A stretch of 64,000 nucleotides of DNA from Anatilimnocola aggregata (lineage in GTDB: Bacteria; Planctomycetota; Planctomycetia; Pirellulales; Pirellulaceae). Positions 7,199 to 14,731 of the stretch are shown here, in pieces. The translations under genes were made by a program, and so were the position numbers. Numbering within the stretch: the stretch's first letter is position 1; every line of letters begins with the position of its first letter. The notes beneath the pieces are model-generated. The model worked only from the letters and a program-made list of their open reading frames with translations. It made no database searches and had not been told where the DNA came from. The stretch spans positions 1,116,001 to 1,180,000 of the forward strand of contig NZ_CP036274.1 of NCBI RefSeq assembly GCF_007747655.1, read 5' to 3'.

Positions 7199-8134
7199 CT
7201 AGTAGCTTATCCGATCTGCCGACTCGGCCAGTTTCTCTGCTGACCGCTTTGTGTACCTCGCCGTCGTGTTGAGCGATTCGTGGCCGAGAATTTGGGCTAG
7301 ACCGACGAGATCGTTTTCGGTGTCAGCCAGGAACTGATGCGCCATCGTGTGACGAAGCAAGTGCGGGTGCAGTTTCACGCCGATGAGTACGGAATACTTG
7401 TCGCACAATGCCCTGACTCCTCGCTCGGTCAATCGACCTCGCTCGCCGACGAAGACGGCACCCACAGAAACCGGAGGGCGAACATTCAAATACGATTGAA
7501 TCGCTCGCCGAGCGGGTAACGACATAGGAACCGTCCGTTGCTTTCCGCCCTTGCCATTTCGGAAGACAACTGAACCGCCACGATCATGCAAAACCAAATC
7601 CTCTAACTCCAGCCCGACGAGATCGCCAACACGGCACCCGGTGTAGAGCATGGTCGAGAAGATTGCATTCGCCCGCACGTCCTGGCGCAATTCGATCTCA
7701 CGAAGCAGCCGCCGAACTGCAGCCCGATCCAGGCCCTTGGGTGAAAGTTGCTGCCGACGAAGTTCCTTCACCGGCTTGGCTGGATTCGCTTTCACATGAC
7801 CATTCTCTGTGAGCCAACGGAAGAATCGTCGGATGGTCACAAGGCAGCGATTGACTGTGGCGACGGCCTGCTGCTTGTCCCGGCGCAGGTACTCTTTGAA
7901 GTCAGTCACGTCCCGTGTCGTCACTCGACCAATGACGAACGATTCTTTGTTCGATGCGCTGAACCACGAAGCAAACTTTCTGACATCTTGAGCCATCGCA
8001 CGCCGACTGTTGGCGGCGAGATCGAGTGAGCAGAGAAACTGACTGAACAAGGTAGGCTCGTTCGGCCCGGTCGGGATGCCGGTGAAAACATTATCGCCCG
8101 AATTCTCACGGCCTTCTGGACGCAAATTGGACAT
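7199..8134 (-). CDS. Tyrosine recombinase / integrase (XerC/D-like)
   Basis: 311 residues. An N-terminal SAM-like core-binding domain (~27-115) is followed by the catalytic domain with the full set: R168 in TGCRVGDL, Lys in [11 protein letters not shown]258/R261 in HPHLLRH, H285 in [12 protein letters not shown], and nucleophile Y294. It catalyses site-specific strand exchange, here most likely integration or excision of the accessory block or resolution of multimers. It is the last gene of a minus-strand operon (RuvB-like, HTH protein, recombinase) with a 42-nt gap to the HTH gene. No att site was identified. Confidence 0.9.
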   Translation of the reverse strand: MSNLRPEGRENSGDNVFTGIPTGPNEPTLFSQFLCSLDLAANSRRAMAQDVRKFASWFSASNKESFVIGRVTTRDVTDFKEYLRRDKQQAVATVNRCLVTIRRFFRWLTENGHVKANPAKPVKELRRQQLSPKGLDRAAVRRLLREIELRQDVRANAIFSTMLYTGCRVGDLVGLELEDLVLHDRGGSVVFRNGKGGKQRTVPMSLPARRAIQSYLNVRPPVSVGAVFVGERGRLTERGVRALCDKYSVLIGVKLHPHLLRHTMAHQFLADTENDLVGLAQILGHESLNTTARYTKRSAEKLAESADRISY

Positions 8135-8176
8135 GAATCAGACACCTTTCGGGACCAACTGGGCTGATATTGACTA

Positions 8177-8665
8177 TTATCGACCGAGATTATCGGTCGA
8201 ATTCTGACGCTGAATCTGAACGAAAACGGAGCGGATGACCTCGGCCTCATCGACCTGGGCGATCCCAGTTGGGAACAGTTTGGCGACTGCGGCACTGACC
8301 TGTTGATCGGTGACACCGACTAGGCCAAGACCTTTCATCGCATCGACGATGGTGGTGTATTTGTTCTTCACTTTCTCTTGCGGCTTCGACTCCCGTCGTT
8401 TGGTCGGAGCCGTGGGCGCTCCGCCTCGCCTTGCGTAGAAAAGGATCGGTTTGCCATCGACTCCGCAGTTTCGGCGGCGCACTTCAAGACACACCTTTTG
8501 CACAACCTCGACATAAAATGGACGGCCAGTTTCAGCGTCTCGTTCCGGCGCTGGGAACGCCGATCCGATCAGTTGGTAAAACCTTGCTCGGGACAGGCCG
8601 ACCATCCGAGCCATCTCGGCAACAGTCACGATGGCCTTTGTTTGAGTTTGCATTTGGGCGCTCAT
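8177..8665 (-). CDS. HTH DNA-binding protein upstream of integrase
   Basis: 162 residues. Residues ~14-42 (VTVAEMARMVGLSRARFYQL) form a helix-turn-helix of the excisionase/MerR-like type. A basic linker (TKRRESK) and a C-terminal ~55-residue domain follow. It sits between a RuvB-like ATPase (21 nt upstream) and the integrase, the position where excisionase or recombination-directionality factors occur (inference). Its last codons form part of a perfect hairpin at 8180-8200. Confidence 0.65.
   Translation of the reverse strand: MSAQMQTQTKAIVTVAEMARMVGLSRARFYQLIGSAFPAPERDAETGRPFYVEVVQKVCLEVRRRNCGVDGKPILFYARRGGAPTAPTKRRESKPQEKVKNKYTTIVDAMKGLGLVGVTDQQVSAAVAKLFPTGIAQVDEAEVIRSVFVQIQRQNSTDNLGR
8180..8200. 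promoter_or_regulatory. 8-bp inverted repeat at the HTH gene stop
   Basis: Arms TCGACCGA/TCGGTCGA with a GATTA spacer, overlapping the last codons of the HTH gene and 46 nt before the integrase start. It could be an operator for the HTH protein, an attenuator, or a weak terminator. No U-tract is present. Confidence 0.45.
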
Positions 8666-8686
8666 TCGACACTCCTGTTGCGATAA

Positions 8687-9640
8687 TTAGACGGGTTGCT
8701 GACACGATTGAGACAGAAACTCACGACCATCGGCGGTCAGTTCCCGTAGCCCGCTCTTGTCCTTTGTCACTAAGCCGGAACGAATCAAGAACGGTTCGAT
8801 CACGGCGCTCACAGTTCGACTCGGAAGACTGAGAATCGACGCAACCACATTCAATCGAGTCGGCCCTGACTCCAAAATCCGCAGGTACTTCTGTTCGTTC
8901 GGGCCAAGGCCGATATCGTCGATCTCTTCAAGTTCACAAGCACGATGGAGGTGCGCCGCTGTGATCGTGGAATCGCCGACTGAACGAGCAACACGGTGAC
9001 ACGATTGAAGCAACCGAAGTGCAAGGCGAGGAGTTCCACGGGATCGGTAGGCGATCTGAACCAGCACAACATCATCGACCTTCCAGCCAAGCGCTTTCGT
9101 GCGATGCAGCAGGACAATCGCCAGTTCTTCATCGCTGTAGAACTCGTATCGAAGCACGAGCTTCATCCGATCCCGCAACGGCTGCAAAATGCAGAACTCG
9201 TCTGTCGTCGCCAGCAGCAACGTGAAGTCGGCAATGCTCAGGCCCATCGGTGTTCCGGTGCCGGTCTTTACGAAAATCTTCTGCTTGTCGAGGGCGAGGT
9301 AGAGTGCAGTTTGAAACTCCTTCTTCATTTCGTGGCATTCGTCGATGAATACGATGTCCCGCTTTTTTACGCCCAGCAGAAGTGCGTTCAATTCGGCGGG
9401 TGAGTTCAGCGATTGGCCCAAGACTTCATGGAAGCCGGTCGCCATTTCCTGGGCGATGACCTGGGCCAAGGCACTTTTGCCAAGTCCAGGTGGTCCGACC
9501 ATGAGGCAGTGGTCGAGCTTCTTGCCATCTTGCTGTGCGGCGTCGAGTGCAACCTCGACTTGCTGGATCACCTTTCGCTGGCCAATCAAATGGCTCAGTG
9601 ATGATGGCGCAAAGTCGCTGATTTCGTTAGATTCGTTCAT
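8687..9640 (-). CDS. RuvB-like AAA+ ATPase on a mobile element
   Basis: 317 residues, close to the length of chromosomal RuvB. Walker A is GPPGLGKS (49-56), Walker B is FIDECHEM (D100; classical RuvB has DEIH), sensor 1 LLATTDE is near 142, and LRDRMKL matches the arginine-finger region. A small AAA+ lid and winged-helix tail (LTRSG-type end LIRSGLVTKDKSG) complete it. RuvB drives Holliday-junction branch migration; with no RuvA or RuvC nearby, this copy may serve element recombination or act as an accessory helicase (inference). It is the first gene of the operon ending in the integrase. A dyad lies 42 nt upstream. Confidence 0.85.
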   Translation of the reverse strand: MNESNEISDFAPSSLSHLIGQRKVIQQVEVALDAAQQDGKKLDHCLMVGPPGLGKSALAQVIAQEMATGFHEVLGQSLNSPAELNALLLGVKKRDIVFIDECHEMKKEFQTALYLALDKQKIFVKTGTGTPMGLSIADFTLLLATTDEFCILQPLRDRMKLVLRYEFYSDEELAIVLLHRTKALGWKVDDVVLVQIAYRSRGTPRLALRLLQSCHRVARSVGDSTITAAHLHRACELEEIDDIGLGPNEQKYLRILESGPTRLNVVASILSLPSRTVSAVIEPFLIRSGLVTKDKSGLRELTADGREFLSQSCQQPV

Positions 9641-9672
9641 GGTTATTCCGCTTTGCAGGTAGTTTGATTTCG

Positions 9673-10110
9673 TTACGAACCCGACACCCGTCGTTCCTCG
9701 TCAACCTTCTGTTCATGCCACTCCGTAAGTTCGATCTCCTCCGGCGTGGCGATTCGCACCGTCAGAACTTCACTGCCTTCCAGCACTGGATGAACTTCCC
9801 CCGCCTTCAACGCCCCAAGGGCGTTGAAGGCTTGAACCAAGACGTATCGACTGAGCGTGGCGACGTAGAAGTTGCGAGGACTTACCTCGGCTTGCTCACG
9901 GTCGCCGTTGTCATCCATCAACGACCTAGTAAACGTCTCGGCATCCTTCTGATCAGCGAAAATCCCTTTGATGCTGGCCACTTCCAGACCGCCTCGAACT
10001 TGGAGAGCGAATCGCCGAAAGTCGCATTCAAAACAGAAGTCACCGAGCGGCGACTTCGGTGACGGGTCAGTGACGACCCAAAAATTTTGGGGAAGGCCGA
10101 CGATCTGCAT
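9673..10110 (-). CDS. Conserved hypothetical mobile-element protein (145 aa)
   Basis: 145 residues starting MQIVGLPQNFWVV. The longer frame reaches 10215, but it runs back through the dyad at 10153-10162 and into a bidirectional terminator at 10199-10228. The ATG at 10110 is therefore preferred: it places the dyad 42 nt upstream, like the others. No SD is obvious. No domain recognised; the N-terminal third mentions DFCFECDFRRFAL. The last codons (ERRVSGS) overlap the dyad of the downstream RuvB-like gene. Confidence 0.65.
   Translation of the reverse strand: MQIVGLPQNFWVVTDPSPKSPLGDFCFECDFRRFALQVRGGLEVASIKGIFADQKDAETFTRSLMDDNGDREQAEVSPRNFYVATLSRYVLVQAFNALGALKAGEVHPVLEGSEVLTVRIATPEEIELTEWHEQKVDEERRVSGS
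9683..9692 (-). promoter_or_regulatory. GACACCCGTC dyad, site 7 (upstream of RuvB-like operon)
   Basis: Dyad 42 nt before the RuvB-like start, embedded in the 3' coding end of the preceding gene. A weak 5-bp hairpin (GTTTG/CGAAC) can form between dyad and start. Confidence 0.6.
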
Positions 10111-10152
10111 TGGCGTATGTCCATTGTCGGGGGCTGGCGGCAACTTTCTGTA

Positions 10153-10162
10153 GACGCCCGTC
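10153..10162 (-). promoter_or_regulatory. GACGCCCGTC dyad, site 8 (upstream of 9673-10110)
   Basis: Exact dyad 42 nt before the preferred ATG at 10110. No convincing hairpin is seen in the gap at this site. Confidence 0.55.
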
Positions 10163-10198
10163 GGAACGTCCGGTTCGTGGTTTTTCAGGGCATGGAAG

Positions 10199-10228
10199 AA
10201 AACCCAGCGCAGCAATGCGCTGGGTTTT
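10199..10228. terminator. Strong bidirectional terminator
   Basis: Perfect 13-bp inverted repeat with a GCAA loop. The arm starts AAAACCC and ends TGGGTTTT, so each strand has a T-run at the base. It lies 50 nt past the stop of the 10278-10538 gene and isolates it from the next minus-strand gene. Confidence 0.85.
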
Positions 10229-10277
10229 AGGTCGACCGTGTCCTACCTCCAGCTTGGAACTGAAGCAAGCTTGCCGA

Positions 10278-10538
10278 TCACCAGTCGCCCGTATCATCGC
10301 CAAAGTGCCAGAAGTATTCGTCCGCTTGCTCGAAGTCTTCGAGTTCCTGCTGGGAGAGAATATGATCGTTCGGCTCATCATCTTCGATGACAACACAGTG
10401 ACTACAGCCGAAGTCCTCGCAGGTCAGACAAACTGGTTCGTCGTCGCCGAAACGCTCGTCAGCCTCGATCTGATCGAGGATTGAGCCGTAGCCGCCGTTG
10501 ATTCGGTCTTCGGCAAACTGATCGAGATAAGCGTCCAT
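10278..10538 (-). CDS. Small acidic Cys-containing protein (86 aa)
   Basis: 86 residues from the ATG at 10538, which has GGAG 8 nt upstream and a dyad 38 nt upstream; an upstream in-frame ATG at 10613 would read through the dyad and is rejected. Strongly acidic, with CLTCEDFGCSHC (four Cys and one His in 12 residues), a likely metal-binding knuckle. No named family. Acidic small proteins on plasmids are sometimes DNA mimics; here that is only a thought. It is followed by a strong terminator, so the transcript is monocistronic. Confidence 0.6.
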   Translation of the reverse strand: MDAYLDQFAEDRINGGYGSILDQIEADERFGDDEPVCLTCEDFGCSHCVVIEDDEPNDHILSQQELEDFEQADEYFWHFGDDTGDW

Positions 10539-10576
10539 CGTTCTGCTCCAAGGTGATGTGTTGGGAACAGACTTGG

Positions 10577-10586
10577 GACGCCCGTC
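10577..10586 (-). promoter_or_regulatory. GACGCCCGTC dyad, site 9 (upstream of 10278-10538)
   Basis: Dyad 38 nt before the ATG. A hairpin at 10548-10576 (outer CCAAG/CTTGG, inner TGTT-GGG-AACA) lies between dyad and GGAG. Confidence 0.6.
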
Positions 10587-10664
10587 GGTGTTCGTTCGCC
10601 GAATGTGTTGCACCAGACATCTCGCCTGCTAGACTTTGCAGCAACACCAATGGAGACCAGCAGA

Positions 10665-11732
10665 ATGTCGCTTCAGATGTCGCTCTGGGAAGTAAATGGC
10701 AAAGCCCTGAAGGCATGCCCGGTTGAAGTTCTCGATGACGAGATGAGGCTTGAGGATTGGATTGAAAACGACACTTCATTACTCGGGATGGAACTACTGC
10801 TGATCGGTCGGCAAGTACAAACTCGGTACCGTGGTTATCTTGATTTGCTCGGGATCGACTCGGAGGGCAACCTGATCGTCCTTGAATTGAAAAAGGACAA
10901 AACGCCACGTGAAGTTGTTGCCCAGATTTTGGATTATGCCTCTTGGGCGAAAGAACTGTCGCCTGCAGAAGTTGGCGCATTGGCCGCAAAATACTTGAAA
11001 CGCAGCCTTTCAGAGGCATTTGCCGAGCGATTTGGTTCGCCAATTCCGACTGCAATCAACGTTAGCCACAGGCTGATCATCGTCGCATCGAAGCTCGACG
11101 ATTCATCCGAACGCATTGTTCAGTATTTAGCATCTGAACATTCCCTCGACATCAACGTAGTATTTTTCAATTGCTTTACCGTGAATGGGAAGGAAGTTGT
11201 GGGCCGGTCCTGGTTAATGGACCCAGAGGAGGTTGAACAGCGCTCTGAGGCTCGCCACAAACTTCCGTGGTCAGGGACGTGGTTCGTCAACGTGGGCGAG
11301 CGCCCATTCCGAAACTGGGATGACTTTCGCAAATACGGATTTACTTCGGCTGGACAAGGTGCGGTTTATAGTAGGCCACTGATAAAACTCGAAGTCGGCG
11401 ACAAGATATTTGCCTACTTGAAAGGTTACGGATATGTCGGATACGGTGAGATCACATCGACCGCATGCATGGCAAAGGACTTTATGGTCGATGGAAAGCG
11501 ACTTTTGGACTTGCCATTGGTCGCTCCGTCAATGAATTCCAACAGCGACGACCCTGAGCTATCCGAATGGGTTGTCGGCGTGAAATGGCTTTGCTCTTTT
11601 CCTAGAGAAGAGTCCAAAACCTTCACTGGCGTCTTCGCTAATCAAAACGTCGTCTGCAAATTGCGACATGAGCAGACGCTCGACTTCTTGAAACGTGAGT
11701 TTGGCCTCGACGAAGCTGTGACAACGAGTTAA
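10665..11732 (+). CDS. NucS/EndoMS-like (DUF91) nuclease with C-terminal PUA/EVE-like domain
   Basis: 355 residues from the ATG at 10665 (GGAG 8 nt upstream). Residues ~20-130 carry a PD-(D/E)xK core of the NucS type: E in WIENDTSLLG, D in RYRGYLDLLGID, E-x-K in VLELKKDKTPREVV, then a Q/Y-containing helix. NucS/EndoMS cleaves at mismatches; DUF91 nucleases also occur in defence loci. The C-terminal ~130 residues (GTWFVNVGE..., GDKIFAYLKGYGYVGYGEI) look like an EVE/PUA-type base-binding fold. Such fusions suggest recognition of modified DNA (inference). It is a single plus-strand gene, convergent with the DUF6117-like gene, and more A/T-rich than its neighbours. Confidence 0.7.
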   Translation: MSLQMSLWEVNGKALKACPVEVLDDEMRLEDWIENDTSLLGMELLLIGRQVQTRYRGYLDLLGIDSEGNLIVLELKKDKTPREVVAQILDYASWAKELSPAEVGALAAKYLKRSLSEAFAERFGSPIPTAINVSHRLIIVASKLDDSSERIVQYLASEHSLDINVVFFNCFTVNGKEVVGRSWLMDPEEVEQRSEARHKLPWSGTWFVNVGERPFRNWDDFRKYGFTSAGQGAVYSRPLIKLEVGDKIFAYLKGYGYVGYGEITSTACMAKDFMVDGKRLLDLPLVAPSMNSNSDDPELSEWVVGVKWLCSFPREESKTFTGVFANQNVVCKLRHEQTLDFLKREFGLDEAVTTS

Positions 11733-11742
11733 CCCGCTTCGA

Positions 11743-11982
11743 CTACGACTGAAAACCACCATCAGGATTCGGCGGGTTGAGCAACTCATACGGATTGTCA
11801 TTGAAAAGAATGGCGAACGGAACGAAGTCGATCACCCCGTTTGCCAAGCGATTTGCGGCACAGATCACCGCCACTTCCTCGCCCGTTGTCCGAAGCTCGC
11901 ATTCAATCAGCGCAACGTCTCCAGCGCCGAATGCCTGGGCCAACGCTTCAAAGTTCGACTTGTGACCAACTGCGAGAGCCAT
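11743..11982 (-). CDS. DUF6117-like small plasmid/ICE protein
   Basis: 79 residues, starting MALAVGHKSNFEALAQAF, with GDVALIECELRTTGEEVAVICAA and ending FNDNPYELLNPP. The 'NF..L..A...GD.AL.EC...TG....VICA......PF......NPYE...PP' pattern matches what I recall of DUF6117, a short family of unknown function on conjugative and integrative elements. A dyad lies 46 nt upstream. It converges with the NucS-like gene (10 nt apart). Confidence 0.75.
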   Translation of the reverse strand: MALAVGHKSNFEALAQAFGAGDVALIECELRTTGEEVAVICAANRLANGVIDFVPFAILFNDNPYELLNPPNPDGGFQS

Positions 11983-12028
11983 TGTTCGTTTCCTGCGGAT
12001 TGTTATTTCAACTTCGAGTCAGTTTTGT

Positions 12029-12038
12029 GACGCCCGTC
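12029..12038 (-). promoter_or_regulatory. GACGCCCGTC dyad, site 10 (upstream of 11743-11982)
   Basis: Exact dyad 46 nt before the start codon. A short GTCA-GTTTTG-TGAC hairpin overlaps its gene-side edge. Confidence 0.6.
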
Positions 12039-12793
12039 GTTGAACGTTCCGCCTCGCCCCGCCGCCGTTACCGGCGTCGTGGCTCGTCCGCACGCACAAC
12101 GCATTTGAGAACACTGCCGTGGGAGAAGGATGTTCCTTTTCCTCCCAGTACAAACTTCCGAAGGAACCCCCATGTGCGTGGTCGGAAGCCGACCACCACC
12201 CGCAGCGCAGCGACCGAAGGGAGCGAGCAGCGGATTACTAAGTTGCTCTTAAAGGCGACCGAGTTTGCAGCGACTCTTCTTCGCCGCAGAATGCGCATAG
12301 CTTCGGCCAAATCAGGATCGCTTCGTCGTACTCGACTCCGCATGGCGGTAGTTGAGTTGTTCGATGCTCGTTCGCTGCGCTCACTTGCGCTTCGAGACAT
12401 GGCCTTGCGGCCAAGTCGATGGAGTGCCTTCGGCAAGTGTGAAGGAACGAGCGACGGCGACAGCCGGAGCGAGTGAAGTTCAAGCGAAGTAAGCGAAGAC
12501 GACGAAAACGAGACTCACGTGATAACGAGGTTGCGTTGATCGTGTTACGACAACGTAACTGAGTGTGTCCAAATCGGATTTTGCACAGAATCTGGAAAGA
12601 TTCTGGATAATAATTCGACATGATTCGGACAGTCGGCTGGGTGTCGTTATTAATGAGGTGCTTTTGGGATTCTGATTCGACGCCGTTCTTGTTTTTGACG
12701 CCCGTCGGACTTGTTGTGAAATCTGCACAGGATCACGGCTGTTCGCAAAGTCGTGCCAATGACCGCATGAACTGCGGTCGCTAAAATGACGGT
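12039..12793. other. Gene-free, low-complexity stretch with hairpins and an orphan dyad
   Basis: Frames exist on both strands but their products are Arg/Ser-rich shadow-like strings. The DNA is rich in CGAAGC/GCGAGC-like words. Two clean hairpins occur: GTTACG-ACAA-CGTAAC (12544-12559) and CAGAATCT-GGAA-AGATTCTG with a GNRA loop (12586-12605). The dyad at 12697-12706 has no minus-strand start at the usual distance. It reads as decayed sequence at the right edge of the accessory block. Confidence 0.5.
12697..12706 (-). promoter_or_regulatory. GACGCCCGTC dyad, orphan site 11
   Basis: Exact dyad, preceded by TTTTT on the plus strand like sites 2 and 3. It is the rightmost copy of the left cluster; the next is at 61 kb. 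Confidence 0.45.
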
Positions 12794-12826
12794 TTGCCTG
12801 ACATGCAGCACCCTTGGGTTTCCGAA

Positions 12827-13969
12827 ATGCTTCGTACATTCATCGCTGCCGGATTGATGTTCATCTGGCAGTTGTCATCGTCGCCAGCATTCGCTCAGGT
12901 CGAGCGAGCATGGCTCACGCACCGAAGCCACGATCCGAGCAAGATTGTAGTGAGTTGGACGACCAAGACGCCGAGCGAGTCCGTTGTTCGTTTCGGAGTG
13001 ACGAAGGACTTCGGACAAGAAGGGCGAATCGCAGGTACAAGCACACTTCATCACGTCGAGATTCCAGTTACAGAGAAAGGCAAGACCTACCACTACTCGG
13101 TCGGCGCTGCCGACCTCGTTCCTCTGACAGGAACCTTTAAGTCGTGTCCGACCGACGAACTTCGGGTTGCCGTTGTAGCCAACTGGCATGCCAAGGCCGA
13201 TCTGACCGCTCTCGTCAAAGATGATGTGCATCTATTGATGACAGCGGGCGACAACATCACCAGTCTTTGGCAGAAGTGTGGCGATGGAAAGAAGGATTGC
13301 TTCCTGCCCTATGCGGAGTTGATCGACGCCTACCCAGAACTCTTCCGCTCGACACCATTCATGCCGGTGCTGGGCAACCATGATCGAGAAATCCGGCCAA
13401 GAGGCGACAAGCCACCTGCCGAGCCGGTTTACGACATTGACGCCACGGCGTTCCGGCAATTCTTCGAGCTTCCCGACGACGAATGGAAGTGGCATTTCGA
13501 CGTATCAGACTTTGGCGTGCGTTTTGTCGCTCTCGACTTCAACCACATTGCGGACTTCGGAACAACTTGGCAAACGTGCCACGATTTCAGCCGGGAGTCG
13601 GAGCAGTTTAAGTGGTATGAGAGCCTGATGGCGAAACCTTCCCCGTTTGTTGTCACCATCTACAACGAGCGTAACGGCAGCATCCGAAGTCAGGCCAAGG
13701 GAGGCTGGCACGAACTCTTCCGCAAAGGAACAGCGTGCATCACCGGCTTCGGACACTTTGCTGAACGAGCCGAGGTCGATGGCCTGCATTACTTCGACAC
13801 TTCGCTGAATGGGAAGGGAAACAAATACCCCGATCCCAAGTCGAATGCGTTGTTCAGCGAGGACAATTACGTGTTGCTCACGTTCAATCGAGAGAAGAAG
13901 TCGGCGACCATCGACTTGAAGAGCCTGGACGGAAAGGTGCTGGATCGAACGGAGGTTCAAGGGAAATGA
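12827..13969 (+). CDS. Secreted metallophosphoesterase-like protein with degenerate active site
   Basis: 380 residues from the ATG at 12827, which directly precedes a signal peptide (to ~SSSPAFA, residue 23). An N-terminal FN3/purple-acid-phosphatase-like domain ([21 protein letters not shown]) leads into a calcineurin-like domain with GDN ([10 protein letters not shown]) and GNHD ([10 protein letters not shown]). The first metal motif, usually DxH, reads ANWHA, and the final GHxH reads GFGHFAE, so several metal ligands are missing. It may be inactive, or a binding or lectin-type variant. No SD is visible. It lies alone at the boundary with the accessory block. Confidence 0.75.
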   Translation: MLRTFIAAGLMFIWQLSSSPAFAQVERAWLTHRSHDPSKIVVSWTTKTPSESVVRFGVTKDFGQEGRIAGTSTLHHVEIPVTEKGKTYHYSVGAADLVPLTGTFKSCPTDELRVAVVANWHAKADLTALVKDDVHLLMTAGDNITSLWQKCGDGKKDCFLPYAELIDAYPELFRSTPFMPVLGNHDREIRPRGDKPPAEPVYDIDATAFRQFFELPDDEWKWHFDVSDFGVRFVALDFNHIADFGTTWQTCHDFSRESEQFKWYESLMAKPSPFVVTIYNERNGSIRSQAKGGWHELFRKGTACITGFGHFAERAEVDGLHYFDTSLNGKGNKYPDPKSNALFSEDNYVLLTFNREKKSATIDLKSLDGKVLDRTEVQGK

Positions 13970-14034
13970 ACTGTCGCTGAGATGCTGCGAGAGGCGATGC
14001 TGATCTCCCCTGACATGAAGGAAACTAGCTCTGA

Positions 14035-14715
14035 ATGACGGACAAAATGCAAGACACTGACCTAGAAAGGGAACTGCACATTGCCAACGAGCGCCTTGAT
14101 CGTGCGGTCAAGGCGCTTGCCCCGAAGCACAAAGGTGGAGAGCGGGAAGAGTACGACGCCGCACATGAAGAAGTCCTGCGGCTTGAACGAGCCATGTCCG
14201 CTTCGAGGGGGGACGAATATGCGGAGACGATTCCATTCGCCGTGAAATGGGACACAGGCGCTCCTATGCCGCAATTGCTTGTGAATGACTATCGGGCGCT
14301 GCTGGCCTTCCTCGTCAGTGAACCGGACCCGAATTGGGATGGAAGCTACGTTACTGTAAAGGCTGCCTCGGCTCAATTGCCGGAACCGCTTGGCCTTGTC
14401 GAGTTCGAGAATTGCGTTTCAGCAAAGCTCGGAGCGCCGAATGACGAAGTCATCGAAGGCCACCCATTGAATGGCAAGGGGCTTGAACCGTACAGAGCGC
14501 AGAGAGTGGTGAATTCACGATGGCTTCGAGAGATTGAGGCCATCAACAGCGTACACCGCATGTACCGCCCCGAATCCTGGCACGATTTGAATCACTACGT
14601 CTTCTGGTTCCATGATTCGACGTTCGAGTGCATTGCCCGGTCATTCCGTGTTGAGACGCATCGAACGAGCATGAAAGAACTTCTTAAAGTGATGTTGGAG
14701 CGTCTAATCGCCTAG
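14035..14715 (+). CDS. Widespread conserved hypothetical (226 aa) paired with FGE fusion
   Basis: 226 residues. The N-terminus is charged and helical (~1-60, possible coiled coil). The C-terminal ~130 residues contain LGLVEFENCVSAKLGAPNDE, GHPLNGKGLEPY and YVFWFHDSTFECIA. I recall the 'F..C.....G.PNDE...GHPL.G.GL..Y' and 'F.FHDSTFEC.A' blocks from uncharacterised proteins in many phyla; no function known. It ends 16 nt before the FGE-fusion gene on the same strand, so the two are probably co-transcribed. Confidence 0.7.
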   Translation: MTDKMQDTDLERELHIANERLDRAVKALAPKHKGGEREEYDAAHEEVLRLERAMSASRGDEYAETIPFAVKWDTGAPMPQLLVNDYRALLAFLVSEPDPNWDGSYVTVKAASAQLPEPLGLVEFENCVSAKLGAPNDEVIEGHPLNGKGLEPYRAQRVVNSRWLREIEAINSVHRMYRPESWHDLNHYVFWFHDSTFECIARSFRVETHRTSMKELLKVMLERLIA

Positions 14716-14731
14716 CCAAGAATGGTGCAGG

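Noticed and set aside
8387-8396. GACTCCCGTC word inside the HTH gene
   Set aside because: Mid-coding, encodes a KRRESK linker, and no start codon lies at the usual distance; probably chance.
12068-12621. ORFs of 122-211 codons on both strands
   Set aside because: Low-complexity Arg/Ser/Leu products, no RBS, no domain; typical of GC-rich non-coding DNA.
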